Shown: positions 43,656 through 53,494, counted from the stretch's first letter. The stretch is DNA of 64,000 nt from Cytobacillus oceanisediminis 2691 (GCF_000294775.2 NZ_CP015506.1:3137501-3201500); one strand, 5' to 3'. The notes: generated by a model from the letters alone, not told the origin. Program-made: numbers and translations.

Positions 43656-45263
43656 TTATACAGAAACATTCTCGGCATATACAGGTTCCCGCCTTAACAC
43701 TTGACCAGCGGTTACCCCTAAGTACTTCCCTTTTTCTGCAGCCAGCTGTCCGTTAACAATTACATAGTTAATACCTGAGGGCTCTTGTAACGGATCCTCG
43801 TAAGTAGCATTGTCACGAATGGTTAGTGGATCAAAAATAACAATATCAGCCGCAAATCCTTCTTTTAATAACCCTCTTTTCTTTAGACGTAACAATTGAG
43901 CAGGAGCACCGGTCATTTTACGTATTGCCTGTTCAAGCGTAAGGGCATTATTGTCTCTTACAAAGTGCCCCAATACTCTCGGATACGTACCATATAAGCG
44001 AGGATGAGGTTTTCCTCCAAAAATGCCATCAGATCCTACAATTTGTAATGGATGCTGTATTCCACCAGTAATTACTTCTTCATCACCCCAGTGTACAAGC
44101 ATAGTAATTCCCGCACTTTCTTCAAGAAGAAGTTTGAATGCTGCATCGGCAGGTTCAACATTTAAGAGATTGGCAATTTCCACCATATTCTTTCCTTCAG
44201 CCCACCGATTTTTATCCGTTGAGACGGATGTAAGCGTGATATTCTCCCACCCGCAATTCAATACCCAATTTTCATAATCGGAATTATGTTTTAAGTCCTC
44301 TTTTATACGGGCTTGTACGCTAGATTCCTTTAGCTTTTCCAACAATTCTGCTGTACCGCCAGAATGCATCCAAGGTGGTAATATAGCATGAAAAACAGTA
44401 GACCCTGCTGTATATGGATATTGATCAAATGTTACTTCTATCCCTTCTGACCTCGCTTCATCCATTCTTACTAGAGCCTGTTCATACTTTGATCGATTAA
44501 TTTTCCCAGCAACCTTAAAGTGGGAAACATGCAGCCGTACCCCCGATTGTCTTGCTACATCAATAACTTCATCTAGCGCCTCTAGTGATTTGTTGCTTTC
44601 ATTGCGAATATGAACCACAAAGCAACCATCGTACTTCGCTGCACCTTTGCAAATTTCAATTAATTCGTCTTTGCAGGAAAATACATTAGGAGGATAAACC
44701 AGGCCTGAAGACAACCCCACAGCTCCCTGTTTCATGCCTTCCTCGACAAGATCCCTCATTTTCTCCATTTCTTCTTTAGTAGCTTGCCGGCCATCAAATC
44801 CCATTACCAATGTACGTACAGCTCCATGAGGAACTAGATAAGCTGCATTGCCGGAAATTTTAGATTGATCCAAAAATTCAAGGTACTCTTCAATCGTATT
44901 CCATGGCCAATCTCCAATATCGCCGTTTAGCCCCTTTAATTGCTTTTGCCAAAGGGGTTTTGTTTGTTCAGATACAGGCGCTACAGATATCCCGTCCTGC
45001 CCAAATAATTCTGTTGTTACCCCTTGCAAAACCTTAATTTTATGAATCTCTGGTTTGGTACATAGAAGGTCCGAGTGTACATGTGTATCGATAAACCCTG
45101 GAGTGACAGCCATTTTTTCTGCATCGATAACTCGATTTGCACTTTCATTCTTCAAATCGCCAATTTTACGGATAATACCATCTTTAATCCCAATATCAGA
45201 TTTTGTCCAAGGATTTTCTGTTCCGTCATAAATACGTCCATTTTTAATGATTAAATCAAACAT
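43656..45263 (-). CDS. N-acyl-D-amino-acid deacylase (D-aminoacylase)
   Basis: This 535-residue amidohydrolase-superfamily enzyme removes the acyl group from N-acyl-D-amino acids. Motifs: MFDLIIKNGRIYDGTENPWT at the start, metal ligands in TPGFIDTHVHSD near 58-69, GAVGLSSGLVYPPNVFS near 157, FVVHIRNES near 195, LHVSHFK near 222, and SDGIFGGKPHPRLYGT near 410. It heads a transcript read towards the terminator at 43.4 kb and follows a sodium symporter and its DUF997 partner, with divergent dsdA beyond. A deleted paralogue lies at 53.5-53.8 kb. The ATG follows TAGGAGGAAAATT. Confidence 0.92.
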   Translation of the reverse strand: MFDLIIKNGRIYDGTENPWTKSDIGIKDGIIRKIGDLKNESANRVIDAEKMAVTPGFIDTHVHSDLLCTKPEIHKIKVLQGVTTELFGQDGISVAPVSEQTKPLWQKQLKGLNGDIGDWPWNTIEEYLEFLDQSKISGNAAYLVPHGAVRTLVMGFDGRQATKEEMEKMRDLVEEGMKQGAVGLSSGLVYPPNVFSCKDELIEICKGAAKYDGCFVVHIRNESNKSLEALDEVIDVARQSGVRLHVSHFKVAGKINRSKYEQALVRMDEARSEGIEVTFDQYPYTAGSTVFHAILPPWMHSGGTAELLEKLKESSVQARIKEDLKHNSDYENWVLNCGWENITLTSVSTDKNRWAEGKNMVEIANLLNVEPADAAFKLLLEESAGITMLVHWGDEEVITGGIQHPLQIVGSDGIFGGKPHPRLYGTYPRVLGHFVRDNNALTLEQAIRKMTGAPAQLLRLKKRGLLKEGFAADIVIFDPLTIRDNATYEDPLQEPSGINYVIVNGQLAAEKGKYLGVTAGQVLRREPVYAENVSV

Positions 45264-45317
45264 AATTTTCCTCCTAAAATAATAGATTGATTTTTCTTAT
45301 ATGGATGGAATAAATGC

Positions 45318-46814
45318 TTACCCTATAGAAGTTTTCTTAATGTGAGGGTTTTCAACTTTTTTGTTTCCCCACATTTTGATGATAATTTGTTCAGATGGCC
45401 GAGGAGTTAAACAGCTGACAGCGATCATCAAAATTACGGATAGAGCTGTTGCAGTTACAATGGTTTGCATTCCAAAGGGATTCGGAAAAAGCTCACCAAG
45501 AATGATATAGCTGATTAACCCTGTATACATTGAGACAATAGCTCCCCATGCATTAGCTCTTTTCCAATAAAGACCGAATACAATGGGTGCAAAAAAGGTA
45601 GCTTCCAGTCCACCTATCGCATAAATTACTAAAAATTGCAGATAGTCTGGTGGTGTTAGAGCAAACAATACCACTCCTAGTCCAATAATCAGGGTAGAGA
45701 AATAAGATAACTTAGCTACTTTTCTTTCACTTGCTTTAGGATTGATGTAATTTAAATATATATCTTTTACAACAGAAGCACTCGTCACAAGTAGCATTGA
45801 GTTGACCGTTGACATAATAGCTGCTAGCGGAGCCGAAAGTACGAGTCCAGCAACCCATCCCGGCATTATATCTAATATTAATGTCGGCAATGCCATATCT
45901 GGTGCTGATAAATCCGGATATAAAACCCTTACAAACGGACCAAGAGTTGCAAAAAATATGGAAAACAACGCCATAATCATTCCACTATAGATTATGGACT
46001 TATGCATTGAATCAGTATTTTTGAAGGTCATTCCCCTAACGGAAGCATGTGGTAAACCAATGGCTGCGATGCCAAAAAGCATAAAGTAGGAAAAAAGCAT
46101 TAATGGTGTTGCTCCTGACGGTCCTGGTAATTCTACCATTTCCGGGTGTTCAGCAACTAGCTTTCCTATTAGGCCACTAAATCCGTCCGTTTTAATTAAA
46201 AAGAAAATCCAAAGCAGCACTCCACCAAAAATCATAATGATGCCCTGAATAGCATCTGTTAATGCAACTGCTCTAAAACCACCGTATACAGTATACAGAA
46301 CAACAGCTAGCCCAAAAATAAGTAATCCAGTTTTATAGGGTAAACCCGTTATTGATTCTAAAATGCGGGCTCCTCCTACAAATTGAGCTACCATATAGGC
46401 ACTGATAAAAAGGATAACCCCGATAGAACTTCCCAGCACTACCGCTTTACTTTCATATCTTTCCTTGAAAAAATCCGTTAAAGTGACAGCATTAATTTTC
46501 CTTGCCACTATCGCAAACTTTTTCCCAAGAATCCCTAATATATATACACCCATTCCAACTTGTGTAAGGAGAATAAGCACCCAGCTAAATCCTGATGTAT
46601 ATGCCACCCCTGGAGAACCGATAAAAGTGCCGGCGCTTGCTGCCGAAGCTAAAATAGTGAAGGTCAATACAAATGGTCCAAGAGATCGGCCTCCAATAAA
46701 ATAATCCTCCTGAAAGTTTGCATTTTTAACCTTCATTTTCTTGTGAAGAACAATCCCGATTGCAAACGTAGCAATTAAAGTAAGAAATATCGGTATAAGA
46801 ACATCCCATTTCAT
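45318..46814 (-). CDS. Sodium:solute symporter (SSS family, PanF-like)
   Basis: The 498-residue protein has about 13 membrane helices and the SSS signatures YFIGGRSLGPFVLTFTILAS near 38-57, GGFRAVALTDAIQG near 175 and APLAAIMSTVNSMLL near 325. The presence of a DUF997/YhdT protein just upstream is typical of the PanF group. Position between D-aminoacylase and dsdA suggests uptake of D-amino acids or N-acyl-D-amino acids rather than pantothenate (inference). Confidence 0.9.
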   Translation of the reverse strand: MKWDVLIPIFLTLIATFAIGIVLHKKMKVKNANFQEDYFIGGRSLGPFVLTFTILASAASAGTFIGSPGVAYTSGFSWVLILLTQVGMGVYILGILGKKFAIVARKINAVTLTDFFKERYESKAVVLGSSIGVILFISAYMVAQFVGGARILESITGLPYKTGLLIFGLAVVLYTVYGGFRAVALTDAIQGIIMIFGGVLLWIFFLIKTDGFSGLIGKLVAEHPEMVELPGPSGATPLMLFSYFMLFGIAAIGLPHASVRGMTFKNTDSMHKSIIYSGMIMALFSIFFATLGPFVRVLYPDLSAPDMALPTLILDIMPGWVAGLVLSAPLAAIMSTVNSMLLVTSASVVKDIYLNYINPKASERKVAKLSYFSTLIIGLGVVLFALTPPDYLQFLVIYAIGGLEATFFAPIVFGLYWKRANAWGAIVSMYTGLISYIILGELFPNPFGMQTIVTATALSVILMIAVSCLTPRPSEQIIIKMWGNKKVENPHIKKTSIG

Positions 46815-46825
46815 TGAGTGAGCAC

Positions 46826-47110
46826 CTACCTTTCATCCTCAGCTTCAATCGACATATCCTTATAAAAGAACTTAATCATGAAATAAGGAAGGATACAAAA
46901 AATCGCTGTGCCCATAATCCCTCCCCAAAAGAACCAAGCAGGAAAACCAAGAATATAAGTCATTGAATCTGCGGTTTTGTTAAGCCCAAGCCATAACGAT
47001 ACACCCCCGACAAGAAGAATGTTTATTACAAATAAGCCTACCGTAGCCCACATTTCTCTCGTACATTGGGAATACCTGCTGTCCTCAATAAAATCATCTT
47101 GATCACTCAC
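46826..47110 (-). CDS. DUF997 (YhdT-like) small membrane protein
   Basis: The 94-residue protein has two membrane helices (about 22-45 and 58-82) and an acidic C-terminus. YhdT-type proteins are encoded next to PanF-type sodium symporters and are thought to be accessory subunits. The symporter starts 11 bases after its stop. The start is GTG 47110 behind GGAGGTATTGTTTA. Confidence 0.85.
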   Translation of the reverse strand: MSDQDDFIEDSRYSQCTREMWATVGLFVINILLVGGVSLWLGLNKTADSMTYILGFPAWFFWGGIMGTAIFCILPYFMIKFFYKDMSIEAEDER

Positions 47111-47589
47111 TAAACAATACCTCCTTTTGATGTTTTTACTTCATTTCAATATAAAAATTGACGTTACAACTTCATTTATCAGTATAAATACTCAATATAT
47201 CATTAGTCAACATAATAATCTTAATTTTTTGATTATTATTAATAAATTGATTGTTAAGAAATATTTCCATGAATCTCATTTTTTCAACTGTAAAGTAGGC
47301 AATAAAAAACTTTTGTTGCTGATTTTTGCTTGACGATTTCCACCAATCCAAGGGTATAAACTTTAATCACAGTGTTCTTTTGCCCTCCTCATTAGCACTC
47401 ATCACAATCGGAGTGTTACGAAAGACATTCTTATCAATAAAACCTTCAAATACAGATATGTTCTCGCTAATTTAACAGCTATTTTCTCCATTAAAATAAT
47501 GTAAAATAAAAAGAAAAAATTGAAAGTATGATAAAATTTATAAAAATTCAGAAATATATTTCGCACAAAAAATCAGGAGGATAAAAAAG
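47111..47589. promoter_or_regulatory. Divergent promoter region of dsdA and the symporter operon
   Basis: About 480 AT-rich bases with no gene separate the two divergent units. A 12-bp palindrome GAAATATATTTC (47551-47562) lies between a TATAAA (47540s) and the dsdA ribosome binding site CAGGAGG. GAAA-N4-TTTC is the kind of site bound by RpiR/MurR-type regulators, one of which is encoded at 53.8 kb (inference). No clear -35/-10 pair was fixed. Confidence 0.35.
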
Positions 47590-48954
47590 ATGAAAGACAT
47601 TGAAAGAATAGAAATAAAAGCATGGAAAGACAAATATCCTTTACTGAATAAGCTCATATCGACAGAAGAGGTTTTTTGGATCAATCCTAATCTGGAAACG
47701 TTTCAAACTGGAATTAAAAAATCTCCCCTTACTCTAGAAGATGTAAAAGATGCAGAGGAAAGGCTGCAACGTTTTGCACCATTTATCTCTAAAGCTTTTC
47801 CTGAAACAAAAGAATCCAATGGTATCATAGAATCTCCTTTAGTGAGAATACCTTCAATGAAAAAATCCTTAGAGCAGAATTATCAGCAGCCTATTCCAGG
47901 AGAATTATTATTAAAATGCGATAGTCACCTTCCTATATCCGGATCTATTAAAGCAAGAGGCGGGATTTATGAAATTCTCAAGCATGCAGAAAAATTAGCG
48001 TTTCAACATCAATTGTTAACCATTCAAGATGATTATTCGATTTTAGATAGTGAAAAATTTCGAACATTTTTTTCACAATACTCAGTCGCAGTAGGCTCGA
48101 CTGGAAACTTAGGACTTAGTATTGGCATCATAAGTGTAAAATTAGGTTTTAATGTTTCTGTTCATATGTCAGCTGATGCAAAACAGTGGAAAAAAGAATT
48201 GCTCAGAAGCAAAAATGTCAAAGTTATTGAATATGAAGATGACTACAGTAAAGCGGTAGAAGAAGGCCGATCCCAGGCATATAGTGACCCAGCATGTTAT
48301 TTTGTGGATGATGAAAATTCTCAAGACCTATTTTTAGGTTATGCAGTGGCTGCATCTCGATTGAAGCAGCAATTGGAAGAGTCAGGGATCATAATAGATA
48401 AAAATCACCCTTTATTTGTTTACCTTCCATGCGGAGTAGGCGGCGGTCCTGGAGGCGTAGCCTTTGGTTTAAAATTATTGTTTCAAGACAATGTTCACTG
48501 TTTTTTTGCAGAACCCACCCACTCGCCATGTATGCTGCTCGGCTTAATGACTGGCCTTCATGATAAAATTTCTGTACAAGATATTGGCATTGATAATCTT
48601 ACAGACGCTGATGGGCTTGCTGTAGGGAGGCCATCGGGATTTGTTGGTAAAACTATAGAGCCGTTTCTAGGTGGAACTTATACTGTCAGCGATGAACTGC
48701 TTTATAAGTTATTAAAGGAACTAGTTGATACAGAGGGCATCCAGTTAGAACCTTCTGCATTAGCAGGACTGATTGGACCAAGTAAATTATGCAGTGAAGG
48801 TAAAGATTATTTACACATGCACGGTTTAACGGAAGCAATGAATAAGGGTACACATATTGTGTGGGCGACAGGCGGAAGCATGGTTCCTGAAAAAATGATG
48901 GCACAATATTATCAAAAAGGGCTGGAATTAGCATCGGGAAATAGAAGCAGATAA
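47590..48954 (+). CDS. dsdA: D-serine ammonia-lyase
   Basis: The 454-residue fold-type II PLP enzyme converts D-serine to pyruvate and ammonia. The Schiff-base Lys is in [12 protein letters not shown] near 120, the substrate loop is [12 protein letters not shown] near 172, the phosphate loop is [10 protein letters not shown] near 283, and [13 protein letters not shown] near 340 follows. It is the only plus-strand gene between 43 and 64 kb and is divergent from the symporter/D-aminoacylase operon, completing a route from N-acyl-D-serine to pyruvate. The ATG follows CAGGAGGATAAAAAAG. Confidence 0.93.
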   Translation: MKDIERIEIKAWKDKYPLLNKLISTEEVFWINPNLETFQTGIKKSPLTLEDVKDAEERLQRFAPFISKAFPETKESNGIIESPLVRIPSMKKSLEQNYQQPIPGELLLKCDSHLPISGSIKARGGIYEILKHAEKLAFQHQLLTIQDDYSILDSEKFRTFFSQYSVAVGSTGNLGLSIGIISVKLGFNVSVHMSADAKQWKKELLRSKNVKVIEYEDDYSKAVEEGRSQAYSDPACYFVDDENSQDLFLGYAVAASRLKQQLEESGIIIDKNHPLFVYLPCGVGGGPGGVAFGLKLLFQDNVHCFFAEPTHSPCMLLGLMTGLHDKISVQDIGIDNLTDADGLAVGRPSGFVGKTIEPFLGGTYTVSDELLYKLLKELVDTEGIQLEPSALAGLIGPSKLCSEGKDYLHMHGLTEAMNKGTHIVWATGGSMVPEKMMAQYYQKGLELASGNRSR

Positions 48955-48977
48955 CTTGACTATAATATAGGAAAACA

Positions 48978-49005
48978 CCCCTTAGTCTGAAATCAAGCTA
49001 AGGGG
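48978..49005. terminator. Bidirectional terminator between dsdA and the spoVA-type operon
   Basis: CCCCTTAG and CTAAGGGG form an 8-bp stem around a 12-nt loop. T-rich tails are present on both sides (TGTTTTCC on the minus strand, TTAACTAATTAG on the plus strand). Confidence 0.6.
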
Positions 49006-49057
49006 TTAACTAATTAGTTTTAAAATAAAAAGGTCCTGCTTTACTGTTAATGCATCA

Positions 49058-49918
49058 TCATCCTTTTAAAATAGGCATCACTTTATCAATTGCTTTTTGC
49101 AGTTTTTCACTATTTTCACTATACATCTGCTTAGCTTCTTTTACTTCGGTTCCAAGAGCAAACAGCTCTAAGTCTGCTTGGCATTTTTTCAGGGTCGAAA
49201 GAATTAGGGCTCGATCCTGAGGTGATGGGACTTGTAATTGATCGTCAAACAGGTCTACTGTTAACTCTCCATAGGAGTTAACTTGTCCCAGAAACACATT
49301 TTCGACCGTTACACCAAGCTTATCTAATTCAGTGTATAACCAGGCCCGGCTTCGTCCGATCGTGGCAAGCGGTTCATCCATTATAACACCATCCATAATG
49401 ACAGTCTGAGGCTCTTTGATTGGAGCAATCGCCAAGTTTAGATCCTTTGGTGTTAATGGCTGATTTTCTTTCTTTAGCATGACGGACAAATCTCCAGTCG
49501 GCTCTAATACGGCGAATTCTACATCCGCCACTTGATAAACATCCTTCCTGCGAAGCAGCTCCAGTAACTCATCTGTCGTGTATCTTTCCTTTTTCATGTT
49601 ATCTTCCATGATTTTTCCGTCTTTTATAAAGATAGTTCCTGTACCTTCTACAAAATCACGAAACTTTTTACTTTTTAAGGAAAGTACACCAGAGATAAAG
49701 GGTATCGCTGCAAAGATAATAACTCCGATGATCCCGTGAAAAATGCTCCGTTCAAGCCCCATAGCAACCTCAGCACCTATACTCCCAATAGAAATACCAG
49801 TGACATATTCAAAGAAAGATAACTCTGATATTTGTTTCTTTCCTAACCATTTCGTAATAAAGAATAAAATTACAACAAATAAAATTGACCGTACGGCAAT
49901 ATCTAACCATGCAGGCAC
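49058..49918 (-). CDS. 2Duf: DUF421 (YetF) membrane protein with C-terminal DUF1657
   Basis: The 286-residue protein has three N-terminal membrane helices and the YetF/DUF421 beta domains (GTIFIKDGKIMEDNMKKERY, AIAPIKEPQTVIMDGVIMDE). Residues from about 230 onward (LKKCQADLELFALGTEVKEA, then KQMYSENSEKLQKAIDKVMP) align with the stand-alone DUF1657 proteins of the same operon. This fusion is the 2Duf protein that, in spoVA2mob operons, is reported to increase spore wet-heat resistance, probably by acting in the spore inner membrane. It is last in the operon. The start is GTG 49918 behind GGGGGTG. Confidence 0.85.
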   Translation of the reverse strand: MPAWLDIAVRSILFVVILFFITKWLGKKQISELSFFEYVTGISIGSIGAEVAMGLERSIFHGIIGVIIFAAIPFISGVLSLKSKKFRDFVEGTGTIFIKDGKIMEDNMKKERYTTDELLELLRRKDVYQVADVEFAVLEPTGDLSVMLKKENQPLTPKDLNLAIAPIKEPQTVIMDGVIMDEPLATIGRSRAWLYTELDKLGVTVENVFLGQVNSYGELTVDLFDDQLQVPSPQDRALILSTLKKCQADLELFALGTEVKEAKQMYSENSEKLQKAIDKVMPILKG

Positions 49919-49949
49919 TGATTAACACCCCCAGCAAAAATAATATCTC

Positions 49950-50156
49950 TTAAAAACCTTTATACTGAAATTCTTCCCGTTCCATTTCACCTATTCGCTT
50001 TTTTAAATCCGTTACTACCTCATGGACACTCATCATGGTTTCATGGAGTGTACGCTTTGATTCAAATTCTTGAGTCCTAAGTGCTAAACTGGATAAATCG
50101 GCTTCTGCACCTTTAAGGCTGGCAAGAGTCTGTTTTACATTTGATGCAATCGTCAT
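49950..50156 (-). CDS. DUF1657 protein, copy 2 of the operon
   Basis: The 68-residue helical protein (MTIASNVKQTLASLKGAEAD) is a divergent paralogue of the DUF1657 protein at 52580-52783 and of the tail of 2Duf. It follows the SpoVAE gene by 12 bases behind AAGGAGGATGTTAA. It is probably produced in the developing forespore. Confidence 0.8.
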   Translation of the reverse strand: MTIASNVKQTLASLKGAEADLSSLALRTQEFESKRTLHETMMSVHEVVTDLKKRIGEMEREEFQYKGF

Positions 50157-50168
50157 TTAACATCCTCC

Positions 50169-50519
50169 TTATCCTTTTGGCTTAAAAATAAGGGCTCCCA
50201 GCATTCCAAAAATAATGGCAGCTGAAATACCTGAACTGGTTACTTCAAACATTCCCGTGAGTACACCAACTATCCCGTGTTTTTCTGCTTCCTGCATAGC
50301 CCCATGCACAAGGGAATTGCCAAAGCTTGTAATAGGTACAGTAGCGCCTGCACCAGCAAAATCAATCAAGGGTTCATATAATCCAAATCCATCTAAAATA
50401 GCCCCTGCTACGACAAGAGAACTTAATGTATGTCCGGGTGTCAATTTAAACACATCAAACATAATCTGCCCAATGACACAAATCAAACCGCCTACGGTAA
50501 AAGCCCAAAAATAGGTCAT
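50169..50519 (-). CDS. spoVAEb: Stage V sporulation protein AE (SpoVAEb type)
   Basis: This 116-residue membrane protein has about four short helices with the SpoVAE pattern [39 protein letters not shown] and [19 protein letters not shown]. It belongs to the SpoVA channel that moves dipicolinic acid into spores and out on germination. It overlaps the SpoVAD gene by 4 bases (ATGA). Confidence 0.9.
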   Translation of the reverse strand: MTYFWAFTVGGLICVIGQIMFDVFKLTPGHTLSSLVVAGAILDGFGLYEPLIDFAGAGATVPITSFGNSLVHGAMQEAEKHGIVGVLTGMFEVTSSGISAAIIFGMLGALIFKPKG

Positions 50520-51535
50520 ATGGATGATTGCCCCCCATATTCAATGGATACTGCATGGGCGATACAAGGGATCGATTCGCTTTGCTGAAAAGAAAGTGGA
50601 GATAATAAGGCACCTGTGGCCACGACTAACATTCTTTTAAATTCTCCTTTCTTCATGCGATTTAATAAATGCCCATAAACGACGGTTGCTGAACAACCTG
50701 GACCACTTGCACCTGCCAGGACTGGCTGACCCTCCCGATAAATCATAAGACCGCAATCCTGGTATCGCTCTTCACTGATGGAAATTCCATGCTTTTTAAA
50801 TAAATCAAGGGAAACTTCACGCCCTATTTGGCCAAGATCCCCGGTGACGATTAAATCATAATAAGATGGATCAATGTTTCTTTCCGTTAAATGCGCCTCA
50901 ATGGTATCTACCGCAGCAGGAGCCATGGCCCCTCCCATATTAAATGGATCTGTTAAGCCCATATCAATTACACGGCCAATTGTTGCAGATGTAACACTTG
51001 GTCCTTCACCAGAATCACTTAAAAGGGCCGCGCCAGCACCTGTGACTGTCCATTGGGCAGTAGGAGGCTTTTGTCCGCCATATTCAGTTGGATAACGAAA
51101 TTGCTTTTCAACTGCTGTATCATGACTGGAGGCTCCAGTCAGTATATATTTAGCTCCATTGGTATTAACGATATAAGCAGCTAATGCAAGCCCCTCCATT
51201 GAAGTAGAACAGGCACCAAACAAACCAAAATACGGTGCTCCAATTGTCCGGCTAGCGAAACTGGTTGGCGTTATTTGATTAATTAAATCACCGGCAAAGA
51301 TAAATTGTACTTGATCCTTTTGGATTCCGCCTTTTTCCATCGCTTTCTGACAAGCTTCTTCAAAAAGGACTTTATGTGCTTTTTCATAGGAATCTTGTCC
51401 AAGCCATAAATCAGCATGAAGAGTATCAAAGTCATCCGGTATAGCTCCATTGGCTTCAAAGGGTCCCCCAATAGTTCCAGTCGAAATAATGACGGGCTTT
51501 TGTTCGAATATCCATGTACGATGGCCTGCAAGCAT
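50516..51535 (-). CDS. spoVAD: Stage V sporulation protein AD
   Basis: The protein has about 339 residues ([20 protein letters not shown]) in a thiolase-like fold without the thiolase catalytic set; SpoVAD binds dipicolinic acid on the spore inner membrane. [18 protein letters not shown] and [20 protein letters not shown] are conserved. The ATG at 51535 shares its A with the SpoVAC stop (TAATG) and lies 6 bases after GGGGTGG; an upstream ATG precedes that site. Confidence 0.9.
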   Translation of the reverse strand: MLAGHRTWIFEQKPVIISTGTIGGPFEANGAIPDDFDTLHADLWLGQDSYEKAHKVLFEEACQKAMEKGGIQKDQVQFIFAGDLINQITPTSFASRTIGAPYFGLFGACSTSMEGLALAAYIVNTNGAKYILTGASSHDTAVEKQFRYPTEYGGQKPPTAQWTVTGAGAALLSDSGEGPSVTSATIGRVIDMGLTDPFNMGGAMAPAAVDTIEAHLTERNIDPSYYDLIVTGDLGQIGREVSLDLFKKHGISISEERYQDCGLMIYREGQPVLAGASGPGCSATVVYGHLLNRMKKGEFKRMLVVATGALLSPLSFQQSESIPCIAHAVSIEYGGQSSI

Positions 51536-52014
51536 TATAAACCACCCCATCTGATTAAAATTGTCTTAATTAAGGCAATGACAAAGGCAGAAAAAACACC
51601 GAATAAAATAACCGAACCCGCCAATTTAAATATATTACCGCCTACGCCCAAGACAAATCCTTCGGTTCGATGTTCCATGGCAGGTGATATGACTGCATTG
51701 CCAAAACCAGTTACGGGTACCGCTGTCCCAGCCCCCCCAAATTGGGCAATTCGGTCATATACACCAAAACCAGTAAAAAGCATTGTAATAAAAATTAACG
51801 TTCCAACCGTCGGGTTGCCGGCCGTTTGCTCTGTAAAATCAAAATAATAAATGTAAAAATCCTGAATAAACTGGCCAATAAGACAGATGAGACCGCCTAT
51901 TAGAAAGGCTTTTATACAATTTTTCACAACCGGCCTTTTGATTTCGCGCTGTTTTTGCAGTTCCTGGTATTCCTGCTGGACTGGTGAAAGCTGTTTCTTT
52001 TGATTATTTGACAT
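51535..52014 (-). CDS. spoVAC: Stage V sporulation protein AC
   Basis: The protein has about 159 residues, a charged N-terminus (KKQLSPVQQEYQELQKQREI) and about four helices carrying AFLIGGLICLIGQFIQDFYI and GAGTAVPVTGFGNAVISPAM. SpoVAC forms a mechanosensitive-type channel for dipicolinate release. I use ATG 52014, 8 bases after GGGGG; the frame also runs upstream to a GTG inside that site. Confidence 0.9.
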   Translation of the reverse strand: MSNNQKKQLSPVQQEYQELQKQREIKRPVVKNCIKAFLIGGLICLIGQFIQDFYIYYFDFTEQTAGNPTVGTLIFITMLFTGFGVYDRIAQFGGAGTAVPVTGFGNAVISPAMEHRTEGFVLGVGGNIFKLAGSVILFGVFSAFVIALIKTILIRWGGL

Positions 52015-52030
52015 GGCTTCGTCCCCCACT

Positions 52031-52498
52031 TTACGTCTGTTCCTTAATAAGATTTTTAAGTTTTTTCAAATCCTTTTTTAAGTTTTTCTTATTCGTTTTG
52101 TTTTTTTGCAGTCTTTCTTCAATTTTTTGGAGTTCCCATAACATTTTTTTATCGGACGAAACGACAACCATGTGATTGGGATACATTTTTTCCAAGTCGG
52201 ATGTTACGGTCTTCTCGATACTTTTTAAGCGAAAACGGTCGAAATTTTCTACCTTTATCGCCGCTAGAAGCTCCTTATCTGTATTCACAGCCCTAACATC
52301 CGTAATTTCGTCCTTAGTTTTAATCTTTTCTTTAGCGTGGTTAGCGATAGATTGATCGAATGGCTTCCCTGTATGTACTTGCGAAACACTAGACTTTTTA
52401 TTGTTATTATCCAATTGATTTTCATTACATCCAGAGCTTAGTCCGATAATGATTAGCAATAATATAAGAATTTTAAAATTAGCTATGTTGACTTTCAT
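52031..52498 (-). CDS. YhcN/YlaJ-family sporulation lipoprotein
   Basis: The 155-residue protein begins with a lipoprotein signal (MKVNIANFKILILLLIII, then the lipobox LSSGC). The mature part has DQSIANHAKEKIKTKDEITD and AIKVENFDRFRLKSIEKTV as in YhcN/YlaJ proteins, plus a lysine-rich coiled tail. It should be anchored to the forespore inner membrane. The second position of the operon matches spoVA2mob. The ATG at 52498 lies 6 bases after GAGGTG. Confidence 0.85.
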   Translation of the reverse strand: MKVNIANFKILILLLIIIGLSSGCNENQLDNNNKKSSVSQVHTGKPFDQSIANHAKEKIKTKDEITDVRAVNTDKELLAAIKVENFDRFRLKSIEKTVTSDLEKMYPNHMVVVSSDKKMLWELQKIEERLQKNKTNKKNLKKDLKKLKNLIKEQT

Positions 52499-52579
52499 GA
52501 AAATCACCTCATTTTATCCATTCAAAATCGGGAAAAAGGTTGGCCGATATCCAACCAACCTTTTGTATCGTGTTAATGA

Positions 52580-52783
52580 TTATTGTTTGTATTGAGGTTC
52601 TTCTTGTTCAATTTGCTGAACACGCGGTGAAATACTGTCCACTACGGCTTGAGTTTGTTTAGCGGCATCTTGATACAGCTGCTTCGCTTGTTCATTATCT
52701 GTACTAAGAGCAAATGTTTCAAAGCTCGCCTGAGTACTTTTTAGTCCTGCCAGAGCTGTTTTAACGTCATTGATGACTGTCAT
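52580..52783 (-). CDS. DUF1657 protein, copy 1 of the operon
   Basis: The 67-residue helical protein begins MTVINDVKTALAGLKSTQAS and continues FETFALSTDNEQAKQLYQD, clearly related to the tail of 2Duf. It is the first gene of the spoVA2mob-like operon, directly behind a sigma-G promoter. The start is ATG 52783, after GGAGGTGCCATTC; an in-frame GTG lies in the ribosome binding site. Confidence 0.85.
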   Translation of the reverse strand: MTVINDVKTALAGLKSTQASFETFALSTDNEQAKQLYQDAAKQTQAVVDSISPRVQQIEQEEPQYKQ

Positions 52784-52817
52784 GAATGGCACCTCCTTTG
52801 TTTTTTTAGGACCTTTT

Positions 52818-52846
52818 TAGAATGCTTTAAAAAACGATTTTTATGC
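52818..52846 (-). promoter_or_regulatory. Sigma-G (forespore) promoter of the spoVA2mob-like operon
   Basis: On the minus strand GCATA (52846-52842), a 17-base spacer and CATTCTA (52824-52818) match the sigma-G consensus (GHATR, N17-18, CATNHTA) in every defined base. It lies about 35 bases upstream of the first start codon. Confidence 0.8.
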
Positions 52847-52849
52847 TTA

Positions 52850-53300
52850 AAATTTTCCGGATAAAACCTGCTTTGGCTAACCAAGCGAGAATTTATGTCA
52901 ATTCTTTATTAGGGGTACTTTACGGAGAATCGATACGTTTTGTAAGAGATCCACTTTTCACCCTTATGCATTCTTGATGAGATACTATGTCATAGCGAAT
53001 TTTGTAGTTTTCGATTTTTCAAAGAACAAAAAACAGGATACATCAAAAACCCAGGGAAATTTTAAAGGGAAAATTGTCCGGCATTCGATCCCTGCTTCCA
53101 CCATCTGAAGAATTTTTTGTCGCGGAAATTTTTTACTCCCCCAAGCATCTCTAAAATATGGAGAAATTGGTCAGGCAGACTTTTACTCATGAGTTATGAG
53201 ATTCTAAACGAGGAAAGTGTGCGGTTAAAGAAATTAACAAAGACTTATTCCAAAAAGTAACGTACCTATGAAGGGTGTGTATAATTATAAAAAATAATTA
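52850..53300. other. Gene-free region upstream of the spoVA2mob-like operon
   Basis: About 450 bases. The only coding-like stretch is a 42-codon minus-strand frame (53062-53190, starting MSKSLPDQFLHILEMLGG and containing KKFFRWWKQGSNAG) without a ribosome binding site. It may be a truncated gene or a small protein, and I cannot name it. No repeats or IS ends were found. Confidence 0.3.
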
Positions 53301-53355
53301 AATATTTATGCATTTTTGTATTTAAATTATATTTTGAATCCGTTATAATAATATT

Positions 53356-53422
53356 GGTCGAACTATTCAAACAGTTGACCCCCTATATTTTGAGCTTAGA
53401 GTATTCTAAGCTCACTTTTTTT
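53356..53422 (+). ncRNA. Candidate small RNA, copy B
   Basis: This copy of the element at 297-364 has TATAAT at 53344-53349, GGTC-G-AACT pairing with AGTTGACC, the same CCCCCTA linker, and a terminator stem GAGCTTAG/CTAAGCTC (53392-53413) followed by TTTTTTT. Changes between copies in the terminator stem keep pairing (TTGG/CCAG to TTAG/CTAA), as expected for a selected RNA structure. Its 3' end faces the amidohydrolase pseudogene. Confidence 0.5.
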
Positions 53423-53494
53423 ACAGATAAAAATAAAAAAGAGCTGAACTCAAATTTAATGAGTCAGCCTCAAGAAACAAGATTAAACTTCAAT

